Below are positions 1 through 13,045 of a stretch of DNA of 64,000 nucleotides, piece by piece. The translations under genes were made by a program, and so were the position numbers. Source of the DNA: Lantana camara (Eukaryota > Streptophyta > Magnoliopsida > Lamiales > Verbenaceae); contig CM074864.1 of NCBI GenBank assembly GCA_037501455.1, positions 56,673,001-56,737,000 on the forward strand, given 5' to 3'. Position 1 is the first letter of the stretch. Every line of letters starts with the position of its first letter. The notes beneath the pieces are model-generated. The model was not told the DNA's origin, made no database searches, and saw only the letters and a program-made list of their open reading frames with translations.

Positions 1-2
1 CT

Positions 3-332
3 AATGACAAGATTGATGCACTTTTCTTTGGGTCGAGAATACTGGTGTTCTTGCAGATTAGGGAGAATAAGGACACATCATTCTTGAAGATTTTCGAGAG
101 AAATAAAGTTTCCCTTATGGGAATAGTTTGCAACTATGTAATTGACGGTTCGATACTTTTGACCCCTCGGAATACGTATGTCAACAAAGATAATCCTAAG
201 GACGTCATAACAGTCGCGACCAGACGTTGCAAGATACTCTCCGCGTTGGAGGCTATCGCTGCTCAGGACCCTGGGCGTCTTTTGAGACCAACGTTTGGTT
301 CATTTAGAGTCATTGGTAGCAGGGATTGCTAG
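3..332 (+). CDS. Unrecognised partial coding frame at left edge
   Basis: The frame is open from base 3 to a TAG at 330-332, giving at least 110 residues; the first ATG inside it is at 45, but the frame continues off the left edge, so the true start is probably outside the window. The protein has no signal peptide, membrane segment or motif I can name. Its middle reads as mixed hydrophobic and charged sequence (for example SALEAIAAQDPGRLL), and base composition is clearly less AT-rich than the following 3 kb. It could be the last exon of a host gene or the tail of an unrecognised transposon protein. I do not assign a function. Confidence 0.35.
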   Translation, partial: NDKIDALFFGSRILVFLQIRENKDTSFLKIFERNKVSLMGIVCNYVIDGSILLTPRNTYVNKDNPKDVITVATRRCKILSALEAIAAQDPGRLLRPTFGSFRVIGSRDC

Positions 333-3099
333 AGCTTTGATGCTTTTCTTATCTTTCTTGTTCTTTGCAAGCTCCGAACTACAATATGTTTGCCCTCTTG
401 TGCCCGGTTGTCTTTTGTTTTAGAGATGGGCTCTTTCATAATCCTAGCTTTTTGGACATTTGGATGTACGTCCTTTGTAACTATTTTCGGGTCTTTGTTA
501 ATAAAGGAGGTGAGAGCCTCGTCTAAAACCTCACGGTCTCTCTGACCGGTTCCCCCCCCCCCCCCCCCCCCCAACAAAAAAAATAATAATAATAATAATT
601 ACTAGTTAGTGGTAATTAAGTAAATACATGCTATAAGTTACTAAATTAAATATATCAAAAGATTACTTATTAACTTGAACTAGGACTCTTGGTAGAAGAG
701 AATTATTCTAATATTAAGTAGATTATTAAATTGATAAAACAATATAATTAAAATAAAAAATTATTTACATAATATTTTGAAATATTCTAATCAAACTCTT
801 TTAAAAATAATTCTAATAAGTTTATATAACAGTTATTGAAAAAATATATAATATGAGATCAGAACTATTAACGTTCTCATAGTGAAGATATATATTCCGA
901 CGTAAGATTCTAGAAAATTCTCATAGGAGAAACATAGTCTCTAATTTCTCTAGGAGAATTAAAACTTTGATAGGACAAACTAATTTTCATACAAACTAAG
1001 AGACTATAAAAACTCATTTAAATAATCTGATCTTGAGTATGCAATCTTGTAATAAATCTATTTTTACTTCGCCAATTACCAACCAACTGCTTTACGTATG
1101 TTGCATTGTTGTTTAGAAAGACGAACAAATGGTTTAGTGGTAAGTATCAGTATTTATAAATAGATAGATCGTGTAAAGTTCGCCGTCTTTAATAGAAAAC
1201 TTTCTATAATTAATGTTGCACTTAATTATTCAAATAAATTCACTTTGGTAAAATAATATAGAATATAATGCACATGACATATAAAACTAAATACTTAAGC
1301 GTTATATTATTGTTTGTTTAAATTATTTTTAACTACATGACATATTTATTTTACATATATAGACGTACACTACATATATTAACGGGATAGTATGAACAAA
1401 ATAAAAATAAAATTAATAATACAAAAATAAATATTTACCACATTCCATATAAATACATATTTCATCATTAAAATTTATTATTACTTATTAATAAATGAAA
1501 ATGATATCATTTAATTGTACAACTAAATATAAAGAGAAAAACCATAAGACAATTAAAGAGTGTAAATAGAGAAAAAATAAATTTCATAGATAAAGGAAAT
1601 ATAAAAATGAAAAATACAAACATAGATGAAAATTTGAAAAGGGATGAGAAATACATATTAAATAGTCAAAATAGAGCGATTATGATAGACAAAATTTAAA
1701 TAAATGTTAGAAACAAGTTACTAATTCAAAAGAATATTACACAATTCAAAGTTACCATTTCAATTAAAGTTATTTAAAATTAAGAAACTCCAAAAGGCTC
1801 GATATATGTCTATATATACAAATAAGATATAATTTAATTTTATAATTAATTTTTTATAATGTTCAATTGAATCATTCCTTTAATTCTTTTTTATATGAAT
1901 ATACACTTTAAATTTTTCTACCGCACATACATAAAATTAATGTTGAAAAACTAACATAAGTCTTGAATATTAATTTTAAAAACTAACATAAGTCTTGAAA
2001 AATGCTCAGCGAAAAATATAATAAAAAAAATGGAAGATAATTAGTAAGGAGAACCCAAATAATTATTCCAAGAGCCTAAACATCATTAAATTAATATAGA
2101 TAATATTTCTATTATAGTTTTTGTTAAAGGTTCCTACTTGTGATAAACAGTAAAATAAAATACTAAATTATATAGTTAAAAATAAATAAAAATAAAATAT
2201 TGAATATTATCGGAAGTATCGGGTAGTCAAAAGGGCAAAATAATAGAAAAATTAAGAGATAAAATTTTTGTTAAACTAAAGACTTTGTAAAATTATGTGA
2301 TACAAAATTACAAGTTAGACCCTATAAAAAAAATTTACAAGTTAGACCAATATTAGTTCCTATTAGGTATATACTTTACAACTAATATAAATATTTATTA
2401 AACTCATATCCATATATTTTAATGTATTTATTTATTAAAATTAATGGATAAGATAATATAAGGAACAATATTTTATTTTCGGTGAAAACATATTTGTACT
2501 ACTTTAATGTAATATTATACATTGGATGAAAACCCTCATAAATTAAATCAAATTTTAAAATAAAATGAAAAAAAGAGAAAAGAAATTTACTCAAAAAGAA
2601 TAAGTGAAAAAAGTAGAGAGAAAAAAGAACACTAAAAGTACATATAAAAATATATTTATAACAGAGTGAAATGAGATAAAAAGTAACTAAAAAATATTAA
2701 TATACAAAAAAAGTTAAAATTCATGTAATATTAATCTAATATTTTGCTTCAGATATTTCATAAGTGTATAAATTAGTTAAAATTTATCGTGTTGAACTTG
2801 GAGCTACTCTCATTAATGTTGGCGTAAATGCTAAAATAAGTTTTGATGCCTTATTTTCCATATAAATTAGAATTTTTATTTTAATATAATGTCAAAAATA
2901 AATATTTCATGATATGACATAATTTCATCGAGTTATGCTACGCATTACAAGGGGAGTCACGTGATCTAAGTCCACCATGGGCGAGTGATACCCCTTTATT
3001 TTAGCCACTAATCATTGAGGTCTTTATATATTTCCATGAAAGATTGAAGATAATGGCATATATATTAATTGAGAAATTAAAATAAGAAATTATATATAT
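333..3099. other. AT-rich intergenic DNA with C21 and AAT tracts
   Basis: A run of 21 C lies at 552-572, followed by A-rich sequence and AAT repeats (about 581-600). From 600 on the sequence is strongly AT-rich, with no open frame of note and no recognisable transposon end. I see nothing else to annotate. Confidence 0.7.
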
Positions 3100-3159
3100 A
3101 GTTAGAGATGTTAGCTTTCCACCAAAAAAAAAAAAAAAAAAGTTAGAGATGTTGGCTTT
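3100..3159 (+). repeat. Poly(A) tract flanked by a 19-bp direct repeat
   Basis: AGTTAGAGATGTTAGCTTT at 3100-3118 recurs at 3141-3159 with one mismatch. Between them lie only CCACC and a run of A (3119-3140). This is the layout left by a retroposed RNA so strongly 5'-truncated that almost only its poly(A) tail was inserted. Replication slippage is an alternative. Confidence 0.5.
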
Positions 3160-3739
3160 TTTATAGTGGGGTTGTCGTGTTGTCCATGCAAAACCAAAGA
3201 ATTGTGGAATTATACGTCCTTCTCAATATTTCAAAATCACAAAGAAAACGAGTAACAAGATATTGTCCACTTGTTGCTTAGTGGCTTCATTTTATTTCAT
3301 GGTCGTCCTCCATCCATGCATTATTTGCCTGATTCCATGCACCATTAGTTGCATACAGCATACGGGATCAACCACTTTTCTTGTTCCTTTTCTACACTAT
3401 TTTATTATTTTTATAATTTCTTTCCTAAATCAATGGGAAAATCAGTATATATATATGATGCGTAATTGCTTACGATCCAAAATAATCTTATAAAAATGCA
3501 AGAGAAAATATAAAAATACCGAAAATTCATAATAGTTAAATGTTTGAAAATTTAGTCCAATTCCTTTCTAAGATGATTCGTTCTTTTTTTGCCCTTTTAA
3601 ATGTTAATACGTTGATTTTTAACTTGTCGAAATTCAAATGGGATAGAAAAAAAGTAGGAAAAGTAACAAGAATTGATACGTACGTTGCGTATTCTTTGAA
3701 TCATTAAGCTTAAATTGTGATACCATGTCCCGTAATTTA

Positions 3740-5200
3740 GTCTAATCACGAATGATTAATTGATTTAAATGTTTCCTTGTAGGAAATTATATTTTGTAAG
3801 AGTTGAGGACTAATTGGGAAATTAAAATCTGGAGCAACACGATATCTTGGGAAGTTTGTGATTTTTACAAGCAAGGCATGGGCTTTGAGAGATAAAGGAA
3901 CTTGAGGTTCGCTTGGCCCATCAACTCTTATTCCAATCACGCAGCATTTGGGAAGAGGCAATCTTAAATTCATTAGCTGCAAGCCCATTTACTTGATATT
4001 TCCACAAAGAGTCCATAACCTCCCACTTTGTCTTTGGACGTTAAATCACAAAGAAAGTGGTGTACGTTTTTGCAATTACATGAGATGGAATTAGTGGGCA
4101 ATATTTTGGAGTTACTAGCCCCAAATTAATGAGAGAACGTGGGATGAAGTAATGGAAGAAGATCAGCTCCTTTACACTACAAAAGCACGTTGCAGCAGCA
4201 AAAAGCAGCAAAAACAAGACACATCTTCACTCTCAAACACAAGAGGATACATAGCAGCAGCAACTTCTGGACGAGGGAGAGAGAATTCAAGCTCCAATAT
4301 AGTTTATCCTTTTTTTTTTATGTTTCAATTTCGTTCTTTGATTCCGTTATGAATTTCTAGTTCCTTTTTAGTTGGGATTTTCCAAGCATGCTTTAGATGT
4401 TGTGAGGCAATTTCTTTGAGTTGATTAATCAAAGTTATCCGTTTTATTTCCGATTTCATGTCATTGAGTGTTGTTCAATTATTTGATTATTGCACGAATC
4501 CTAGAGTTATCAACACACATACAACTAGTTAATTCGTTTGGTGGAGTCTAGCCGGACAATTAACGAAGTGGCAATCAACAGTAGGTTGTTAAGTTCGGCT
4601 GATTTTGTGTTGTGGAATATTACGGTATAATTAGGCGAAGTAGGAGTTTCTACTAAGCCGGTTAGGGTTAGTGTTTCTTTAGCTCGTAAAGCAACTAGCT
4701 AATTGAATCATTGAAGGAGTTTCTGATAAGGGTTATTAGTTAGTTAGGGAATAGTCTTTAGGAGTTTCTTCAAATTATTTTAAAAATACGAAGAAACGAG
4801 GGAGTTTAAGGTAATTGGTAACTATAGCTAGCCTAACGAGGAATTAATCACCCTGTCTGTGATCATAGTCTGATGCATGCGTAGGAAAATCCCGTCTATT
4901 TGTCATCCATTGAATTTGTCTAGATTTAATCCAAGTTTACTTCTAGTTCTTGTTAGTTTAATCGTTTATTTTAAATTATTGTTAGTTTAATCTAAAACTT
5001 GACAACCCCCCCCCCCCCCCCCTTTTTTTTGTTCGTTTCGTTTCCTTTGCATAAAAAAGATTACAAACTCATCCAATCCTCGTGGATTGACCCATTTTAC
5101 CACTATCTACAATTTATTTGGATTCAGTACTTGGAAATTTATTCTTGGTGGTCTCGACACCCATCAAGAATCCAACCAATATTGAGATTTTAGAAGCGTC
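3740..5200 (+). repeat. Candidate solo LTR or LTR remnant
   Basis: This segment is richer in GC than its flanks and has no long open frame. Its right part, about 5070-5180, resembles the downstream end of plant Gypsy LTRs and leaders of the Athila/Tat kind: a stretch with TCCTCGTGGATTGACCC, then TTACCACTATCTAC, then TTGGTGGTCTCGACACCC. Runs of C17 (5006-5022) and T8 follow the centre. I could not find a clean TG...CA pair or a target duplication, so the limits are approximate and the call rests on resemblance only. Confidence 0.35.
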
Positions 5201-5418
5201 GAAAAGTATGAAAAGGCCCATCAAGTTTTGATGTCGCAGTCGTATAATATTTGGGTGGTCCCAAATATATATATATTATATATACAAACACACGTATACA
5301 GAGAGAGAGATTGATTGCGTGAACAACATATTAGGGGAAATTCCATTAGATAAATTTTACAATGAGACTGTAATTTTGAGTGTCATTGTCCTGGACGTAT
5401 ATAGGGCAAAATATAATA

Positions 5419-5791
5419 GGGATAATTACATCCAATTACCTTCAATTTTGGCCTAATTACAATTTAATCCCTATTCTTGCATATTTAGGAACTTTACATT
5501 CTGTTTGAGTTCCCTGACGTCCGCTAGGGTTCGTTAGGTTGGTTAGTTGTTCTTCCTAAATTATCTCTTAATTTATTACAAATACATCCGTATAATTTTT
5601 TTTTAATAACATAATGATTCCTGTTCTTTTTGGAATTTTCGAAGGACAACCGATCAACTTAATGGAACCCTAACAAACGTTAGAGACCTCAAACGAAATG
5701 TAAAATTTAGGGACTACATGGTAAATATACAAAGAATAGGAATTAGGTTACTATTAGGCCAAACTTAAAAGTAGTTGGATGTAATTTTTCC
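5419..5791. mobile_element. MULE-type MITE, 373 bp, with 9-bp target duplication
   Basis: The left end reads GGGATAATTACATCCAATTA and the reverse complement of the right end reads GGAAAAATTACATCCAACTA; similarity between the two arms continues for roughly 140 bp. The element is flanked by perfect 9-bp duplications AATATAATA at 5410-5418 and 5792-5800. Long terminal inverted repeats, a 9-bp duplication and no coding capacity are the marks of a non-autonomous Mutator-like element. Confidence 0.88.
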
Positions 5792-5836
5792 AATATAATA
5801 ATTATGAAACTATGCATAACTTAAGTGAGTTGACTG

Positions 5837-5901
5837 TCAACAGGGGTTGGTCCAAGTGGTTGGAGGGTTGTTTCTCGAAGGTAAAAAAAAAAAAAAGTGT
5901 A
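5837..5901 (+). mobile_element. Short SINE fragment with A tail
   Basis: A tRNA-like A-box stretch (GGTCCAAGTGGTTGGAGGG, about 5848-5868) is followed closely by a run of A (about 5883-5896). AGTTGACTG occurs on both sides (5828-5836 and 5902-5910) and fits a target duplication. No B box is present, so this is an internally deleted or very short tRNA-derived SINE. Confidence 0.5.
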
Positions 5902-5910
5902 AGTTGACTG

Positions 5911-7435
5911 ACGAATTAAATTGTTAGGGGACCATAGTGCGCCACAAGCAGCAATTAGGAAACAATTCCGGCCTTTTAATTTTCGCATTTTTTGTGCTGC
6001 TTAGTGACGTAATACTTGGACCACAGATATTATAAACATTTTTATTAATATGATCTTTTGCTGTAAGGTCAATTTACTATGTGCAAATTGGAATATACAT
6101 AAATCAGACATTGAAGAGATAATTACAAAGAAATGCTAAAATTCCCACTTACATATTCGTCTCCATTAGGGCCCTATATATATTTGAGCATTAGTTATCA
6201 ACTGCATGTGAAGCTTTGTTTACCAAGCCTAAGCTTCAAAAATAAAGAAACCCTTGTCTAAAATTGCATGGGATGGTTAGCAAATTTTCGTATATTTGGT
6301 TAACACTAGTGAAATGAAAAGTAACACGTTTATTATTTAATTGCATGGGATGGAATTCTAGTGAAACGTGCAACTTAATTTATTTAAATAAATTTAGTTA
6401 TTATATTTATCCAACAAATTAGGATATTTAAAATATTTAGTTTGAATAAAAACTTTAATAACAATTTTAATAAATCATTTTAATTATGAAAAGTAACACA
6501 TACAAAAATATTTATATGAGATATCTCTTTTAAATCATGTACAATAAGTAGAAATTCGAAGTAGAGAAACATCTAAATAAATAAACAATAAAATTTTTTG
6601 AAACTATGTTATTACATAAAACAAAATGTTTAAAGTGTATAATACTAATTTTCCCAAATAAAAAACAAACAATATCCACTGTAAACAACTCATGTGATTT
6701 GCTGAAATTTAATTTGAGGCCCCTACGCCTTGTGAAATGCTTCAACCACACTGTGAATGCACGTTGTCCCATCCATTGTAGCTTTAGTAACCAATATTAT
6801 GTTGTTCGTAGAAAGCAAGTGTGAGATGTGAGGGCCTCTCGGACATACCATAATTAGCTTCTAGTATCTGGCTAAAATGACCTCCTAAATCATATACGTA
6901 AGTTGTTCCATGCAGAGTACAAACAAAAAAGACGAGAGAGATTGCCTTATGATCTAATGTCACACATTCATATAGCCTCCTTTGGTTCACCATTTCATAA
7001 AACCTCTGATTGTATCCAATTTATTATGCTCATACTCATGCTTTTCTTCGGGAATTTGAAGAAAGTTAGCTTTCTCTTTAGAATTTAAGCACCATATCCC
7101 TTTTTTGTTTTTAAAATGATATAGCATTCGTAACACTTCTTGAAGTATCAAGATATTGTAATGGGTGTCTCGACCGGGAATGAAGCTATTCTAGTTTGGG
7201 CTTACAATTTATTTAATATACGGCTTAAATGAAGTATAATCATTTTGGTGATCATTTTGTGCATTACGCTAGCTATTTTGCTTTTAGCTCACAATTTATT
7301 TTATATACACCTTAAATAAAATATAATCATCTTGGTAATCATTTAGAGCAATACGTTACACAACGTAATGGGCTGAATTTCTTTTGTTTTTCTGGAGAAT
7401 TAACTTTCGAAAATAGACAAATAAACATTTGATAA
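5911..7435. other. AT-rich intergenic DNA
   Basis: Only short open frames on both strands, none with recognisable content. No transposon ends or RNA genes were seen. Confidence 0.6.
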
Positions 7436-7960
7436 GCTTTCTTGCGAATTAATTCTCTCTCCATACAATTATTGATGAATTTCACCACTAAGTCTCCTAC
7501 TATATCCTAATAGGTTTGAAAAAAGTAAGCTTAGAAACCATCTGCTTCCAACGCTTTATACGGGTGCATGCTCATCACTACCCTCAAGATTTTCTCATTT
7601 GAGGTCGTTCTTGCCAAGTTATTTTTTCACTACCACCTTAGGGTTCGTTATCACCTCTTCGATATTGTTTTCACTGAATAGTACGTAGTACTCTCAAGTG
7701 TGTTACTTTAGTTGATCATTATTTATTACCCATTCATCGCCTATTACGAGAGCATTTATTTGGTTCCTCTTTCTTCTCGTTATGGTTGAGAGATGAAAGG
7801 AATGTTTATATTTATCCCAGATTTGGAGCCGATTATTTTTTGACTATTACAACTAAATAATCTCTTCTTATTGCAGTAGTTTGTTATATTCTGTCATCAA
7901 TTCTTTCTTCAAATCTTTCGAATATTTTACCTTGCTTGTCTCATATATATGCTTTAGGAA
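7436..7960 (-). pseudogene. Decayed LINE ORF2 fragment (before and into reverse transcriptase)
   Basis: Read on the minus strand, three frames piece together the segment that links endonuclease and reverse transcriptase in plant L1 elements. Visible remnants are FHLSTITRRKRNQINALV (the usual FFHLSTIxRRRRNxI block), EYYVLFSEN (the usual Y-x-LFxE block), MHPYKA followed by a degraded GPDGF block, and AYFFQTY...IVGDLVVKFINN. Several in-frame stops and frame changes show it is long dead. Ends are approximate. It is unrelated in position and orientation to the LINE at 48973-63844. Confidence 0.7.
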
Positions 7961-10394
7961 TTTTTTGTAATTTTTTTTTTGTTTTTTTTTTTTTAATTTT
8001 CAAGCACATTGAAGATTGTTCAATTATCATTGTTTTAGAGCAATGATCCCAAGTCAAAATATCCTTCAAATTTTGATTCGGCGAATAAGTCATGTATTGT
8101 TATTTTGGATGATATTGATCTAAATTGATAATTGTTAGATTAATTTCATTCAAATTAAATTCAAAATTTTTTCATATTGTTTCTTGAGCTAAAACCCAAT
8201 CAACCATCTTCAAATTGTTTGATCTAATCTTCAAAAAAAAATTTTACCATTATAATACGCGATATTAATTTTCACTTTGTCATATCCTTTATAAATATAT
8301 TGTACAGATATTTCACAACTGTCACTTTAAGAAAAACCCCGACGTTAATGTGAGAATTATAACTTAATAACACATATGGATTATAAGGTACTACAAATTG
8401 GTTATAAAGTTGTGTATTGCGAACTTGGACCATCACTCTGATTCTTCTCCTTCCACAAATCGGATATACATCTTTACTTTGTATTGTGTTTTCGTAATAT
8501 GAACATCAATAATGATACTTACATTTTCCATCCATCATACGAAATTTGTTTAATTTCTTTCATCCACATGATTCATGCACCATGTGTTCCATAACTGAGT
8601 CATAAAATTGGGAATTCTTTTCTTGGTCAAAGAATTTGACACAAATAAATTGATCAAGTTTATCGTGTATAGTAATTTTATATTTTGACCAAAATTATCA
8701 AAATATGAGCATGTGACAACCATCTCTTTTGAAACTCGATTGCATGAATATGTGCAACCACCTTTCTATAAACCTTCTTATTAAATAATTGATATTTTAA
8801 ATCCTGTAACTTTTTTTAAAAAGCTCGTGATGTCTTTTAAATCATGAACTATAAATGATACTAATTAATAACTGATCACTAAGTAAATTAAACATAACAA
8901 AATTAATAAATACTTGCATTCTTTTTCATGTGAAAGAACTTGTTGATAACTGAGTGAATCATTAGTGAATCAAATAAAAAAATATTATTTGAATTATTTA
9001 TTAATTTTGGTCTTGTAATTAAAATCAAGTAATTATTTCTTTTAACTAATTATTCTTTATCTCCTTTTTCTCTATGCCATTTGATCTTGGATTCTATTTT
9101 TTATTTATATTTTTCTAATGAACATTATTTAAGATTTACACTATTTTTTATGATTTATTTTAGTATGTAGTAGAAATAATTAAAAGAGTATATTTATAAA
9201 AAAAAAAAAAACTCAAAGAATGTTTAATTGAAGATTATAAAAATAATTTATAATATTAGATTATATCTTATTTTTATATATACATGTATTGAGTCCTCTT
9301 AGAATTCTTAATTTAAAGTAACTTTGGTTCAACGACCTGCAATTCTAAATTGTGGTATATAAGTCATAAGAAATCAAAAATTCTATTCGCACTTTTTGAT
9401 ATATATAGATTATATTAATTATCCTATCTAAATAATATTTACGCATTTAGTTTATATTTTATTATATAAACTAAAGGAACATTATATGATTAATTAAAAT
9501 TAGATAATTATAATTATATTAGTATTTAGTTAATTGAAAAATATTACATTACCATTCATTAGTTTATTAACAAATATTTTACGTAAATCACTCAATTATA
9601 TTATTTTGTTAATCAGATAAGTTTATATAATTATAATATTATTATAATTTAAGAAAGTTTATGGACTTAGAATTATGGAATTATATAATTAGAATTACAT
9701 TAGGATTGATTCATTGAAAATTGTCTTATGTAACTCATTTAATTTAAATTATAATTTATTTTACATAATTATTAAAATTTATGAAAATTATAAAGTGAAT
9801 CAATTTTTTGAATATATCTTATTACAAGATTTTAAATTATAGGCTTTAAAATTAATAAATGGATGACTCATATTATAAAAATTGAATATAATTAATTAAT
9901 AAATTAATAATAAAACAATCTGTGTTGAACTATGTATCTTTTATTTGGTAAATTAGAAAAGTTTTAATTCTACCAAGAGTCCTGTTATAAATTAATAAGT
10001 ATTTTCTAAATATAGTTAAATTAATAACTTATAATATGTATTTACATAATTATCCTTAACTAATAATTATTATGAGGTTATTTTAGGTGATTTATATTTT
10101 TTAAGAAACTTTTGTGCTTTTATATAGATAATATAATATAATATAGATATAGATTAAGTATATATATTCAAATAAAATAAAATATAAATTATGATTTATT
10201 GTTTGATATTAGTTTTATACATTATCTTATGACTTTTATATATCACTGAGTGTTAATGATATTGCCATAGATATGATACGGCACAAATCAATATTTAAAT
10301 TTAATAAGTGAGAGACGAAAAAAATTGAAATTGTTTTACCATCATGGATGAGTATTACTTTAAAATTATTGGTTAAAAAAATTAAAATTGTATT
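7961..10394. other. AT-rich intergenic DNA
   Basis: Very AT-rich sequence with runs of A and T and no supported gene. The first part (to about 8770) is slightly less AT-rich and could be more of the decayed LINE, but I could not recognise any protein block in it. Confidence 0.55.
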
Positions 10395-10399
10395 ATATA

Positions 10400-11253
10400 T
10401 GATGGTGCAGAAACTTGTAAAGGATTTAAACACCAATCACTTTACAATTTGTTTGTAGAAGGGAAGACCATCACAGGCGTTGAGCCTCAGGAACTGGGTT
10501 TCCAATGAGCGTGGGTTCTTCCAGCTAGGATAACACCAGGGAATCGTGCAGCAAGGGTGCAGGAAATGGTGAAATATATGAAGCTTTGGAGAAGATGAAG
10601 ATGTAGAGGAAAATGATGTCAGTTCCGTAGTGTGGTATCTTGTGAAGAAGATGACTTGGGGGAGAAAGCATGTATTCTCCCCTATTTATATGTTAGGAGT
10701 GAGGGTAAATGGGTAAATGGACCGTGTGGTCCCAAACCTGTGTTGCCCTAACACGTGGCAGCCCGTGAGGGAGTGAGAATGACGTTTCTGAAAAGGAGGC
10801 GGCGTGTCAGGTGCAAGGTGCGCACTACCTTTGTGTCAGAGGTTGTTGGCGAGGGTCGCGTGAGAGGAAGGCCCAAGGCCCTTTTTGCTAAGGTTCGGAT
10901 CCATCGCAGTGGGGTAGGATCATGCACGAGCGCTGGTGACGCTCGAAGAGTGTACGGATGGGCCCCCCACGGCAGATGACCCTGGAGCACCAAAATCCCG
11001 AGCATCAAGAACGGGGCCCTCGTGTGGGTGCTTCCTTGAGAAGGGTGACCCTGAGGGTCGGGACGTGAGCGTCAAGCCAGTCAGCTTGAACCCTTTACCT
11101 GAATGGTTGGCCGAGGCTCATGGGCCTGCACTAGTAAGCGAGGGAGTAGGCTGGGATGACCTGCGAGCCCATCAATGCGAGCATCCAGTTCCTCTATCGG
11201 CAGGTGTTGACATATGGACGGCTCTGATTCGAGCGTATTTTTATGCTTCATCA
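10400..11253 (-). repeat. 3' LTR of the Gypsy element
   Basis: This 854-bp LTR matches 21950-22801 almost throughout. It starts TGATGGTGCAG and ends TTCATCA in plus orientation. Short ORFs inside it on either strand are shadows conserved only because the two LTRs are near-identical. Confidence 0.95.
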
Positions 11254-11267
11254 TTTTGCCCCCCAAA
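11254..11267 (-). other. Polypurine tract of the Gypsy element
   Basis: On the minus strand TTTGGGGGGCAAAA directly abuts the 3' LTR, the position where plus-strand DNA synthesis is primed. Confidence 0.8.
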
Positions 11268-11553
11268 TTCTGTAGCATCGCTTCGAGCGTACTGCAGAAT
11301 TTTAAGAGAATGGAGCTTTGAATTTTGAACATACGAGGGTCAAGCCTGTGCAAGGGAGGTGACCACTTGACTTCCGTAACGGACACATTCTGACACCGCA
11401 TTAAATGATGTCATATCCGCATTTAATGCTGAGTGGGAACGTGGGCGCGTGACTCCAGGAGATGTGAGGCGGTTTCCAAAAGTGGGAGTCTCCCAAGGCG
11501 GGAAATGATTGCACTTTCAAATCCCCAGTCTTAATTGATGTAAATCACTCCCC

Positions 11554-11562
11554 TATAAATAG
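11554..11562 (+). promoter_or_regulatory. TATA box for the antisense gene
   Basis: TATAAATAG lies in a CCCCTATAAATAGGG context, 292 bp upstream of the ATG at 11854 and directed along the plus strand, opposite to gag-pol. An AG|GTAAAA donor at 11677/11678 and a CCCCAG just before the ATG (ending at about 11851) would allow a 5' UTR intron; that part is speculative. Confidence 0.55.
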
Positions 11563-11853
11563 GGATCCGGAATACTCCTTTACCCCTTTCACGCATTTAA
11601 TTCTTCAAGCAAATCAAGCAACAAGAATATCTGTAACTTTCTGCGAATTCCGGCGATCTCCTTCTTCAATTTCTTAGGTAAAATTTCCACAAATTTTAAT
11701 ATCCCGGTACTAACTCTTAGATTTAGGTTGTGAGTGAGTGAGACTTTCTGAGTGAGGGATTACTTTTCTGCCTTTGAATCCTTCCCTGCCTCTCTTTCTG
11801 TCAAGTCTTTCTGAAAAAAACTTCTAACCTCAAGAACCAACAAAACCCCAGAT

Positions 11854-13045
11854 ATGGCGAATGACAACGCGGAAGCTTTTGTGAGAGAAATAGATGAAAT
11901 GTCAGTGGGGAGTTCTTCTCCACATGGTGAAGTGCCCATGGCGATCCCCCGAGCCAGAGCTTCTCCTAACGAAGGGATTCCAACCGCCATTCCTATTGCA
12001 AGGGCTATAGTTAAAGCTGGGGACGATGAAGTAGATGCCGCTGTTCAAGGGATGAACGAGCGAGCTCCTGGAGGGGTGGATGACCTTTTTGAAGAGATGC
12101 ACAACGTAATGGAAATGCAGAGGCAGGGAGAGAGAGTGTTCCCGGTGTTGAATAGTGCCATAAGACCCCAAGATCATAGGATCACGGTGGCAGTTGCGGC
12201 TCCTGAGGGCGGTGCAGGGCCTTCCGAGCTTCATGCTGAGGCTGAACCTCCCAGAAAGCGTCAAAGAAGGGGAAAAGAGCCTGCAACGCGAGTGAGGCAA
12301 AATAACCCTCACCAAACCGACAGATCTCTAGATGAGATTAAGAGCATCTTGACGCTCGATGATTTGGAGGAGTTGAGGGCAAAGGTGTATTGGGATGAAG
12401 CAGTATTTCCTATGCGACTTCCCAAGGAAGGAGAGAGGGCCAACCGACCGCCGCCCGGGATGTTGACGGTATACTGGGATGCAGTCCTGGCCGGGGGCTT
12501 GAGGTTTCCAATCCCGTCTGCCGTCGCCACCATCTGTCATCACCTTGTGCTTTGCCCTTCACAAATTCTGCCGAACGGCATAGCCCTAATCAACACTTTT
12601 GTAATTATGATGAGAGCTCTAGGCCACGAACCCTCGATCGCCAATTTTGACAGTTTAATACAGGTGGCCCGCTCAACACGCTCGTCCCCTACAGATGGGT
12701 TCTATTACGCCCAGGCCAAATCGGGCTTTAAAATGATAGATTCTCCATCCACCTCCTATGGCGAGCATTGGAAAGAGAAGTACTTCTTCGTGGGGGCTCC
12801 TGGGGGGATTTTTGGGGTTCATCGAGGGTGGTGTATACATGGCGAAAGGCCACTGATTAGGGAAAGGACAAGGAACAAGGCTTTTGAGGATTGGGCAAAG
12901 GGATTAGCCCTCGAGATGAGGAGTGAGAAGAAGTGGATCCAGGCCGAGGTCTTGATGAAGAACGAGGGAGTACTATTCCGTTATGGCCTATCTTGCCCCT
13001 CAGATATGATAATCAATCCTCCAGCTGATATCATGGCCCTCGATG
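11854..13045 (+). CDS. Antisense gene of the Gypsy element, exon 1 (Transposase_28-like)
   Basis: Exon 1 encodes residues 1-397 of a predicted spliced protein. The N-terminal 130 residues are acidic and Ala/Pro-rich, followed by a nuclear-localisation-like PPRKRQRRGK (132-141). Residues about 160-330 carry LTVYWDAVLAGGLRFPIPS and PNGIALINTFVIMMRALG, which match the layout of the plant domain called putative gypsy-type transposon (Transposase_28, PF04195). An unspliced reading ends at a TAG at 13048-13050. A donor after 13045 (G|GTTAG) avoids this stop and joins in frame to 13170. The gene lies antisense to pol, between integrase and the 3' LTR, as additional ORFs do in Retand- and Grande-type elements. 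Its role is not established. Confidence 0.8.

Noticed and set aside
4152..4352. 66-residue plus-strand frame as a small gene
   Set aside because: Low-complexity Ser/Gln sequence from AGCAGC repeats in an LTR-like stretch, with no homology I recognise.
10755..11401. Open frames on both strands of the Gypsy LTRs, repeated in the second LTR
   Set aside because: They are conserved only because the LTRs are near-identical; frames overlap on both strands and have no protein features.
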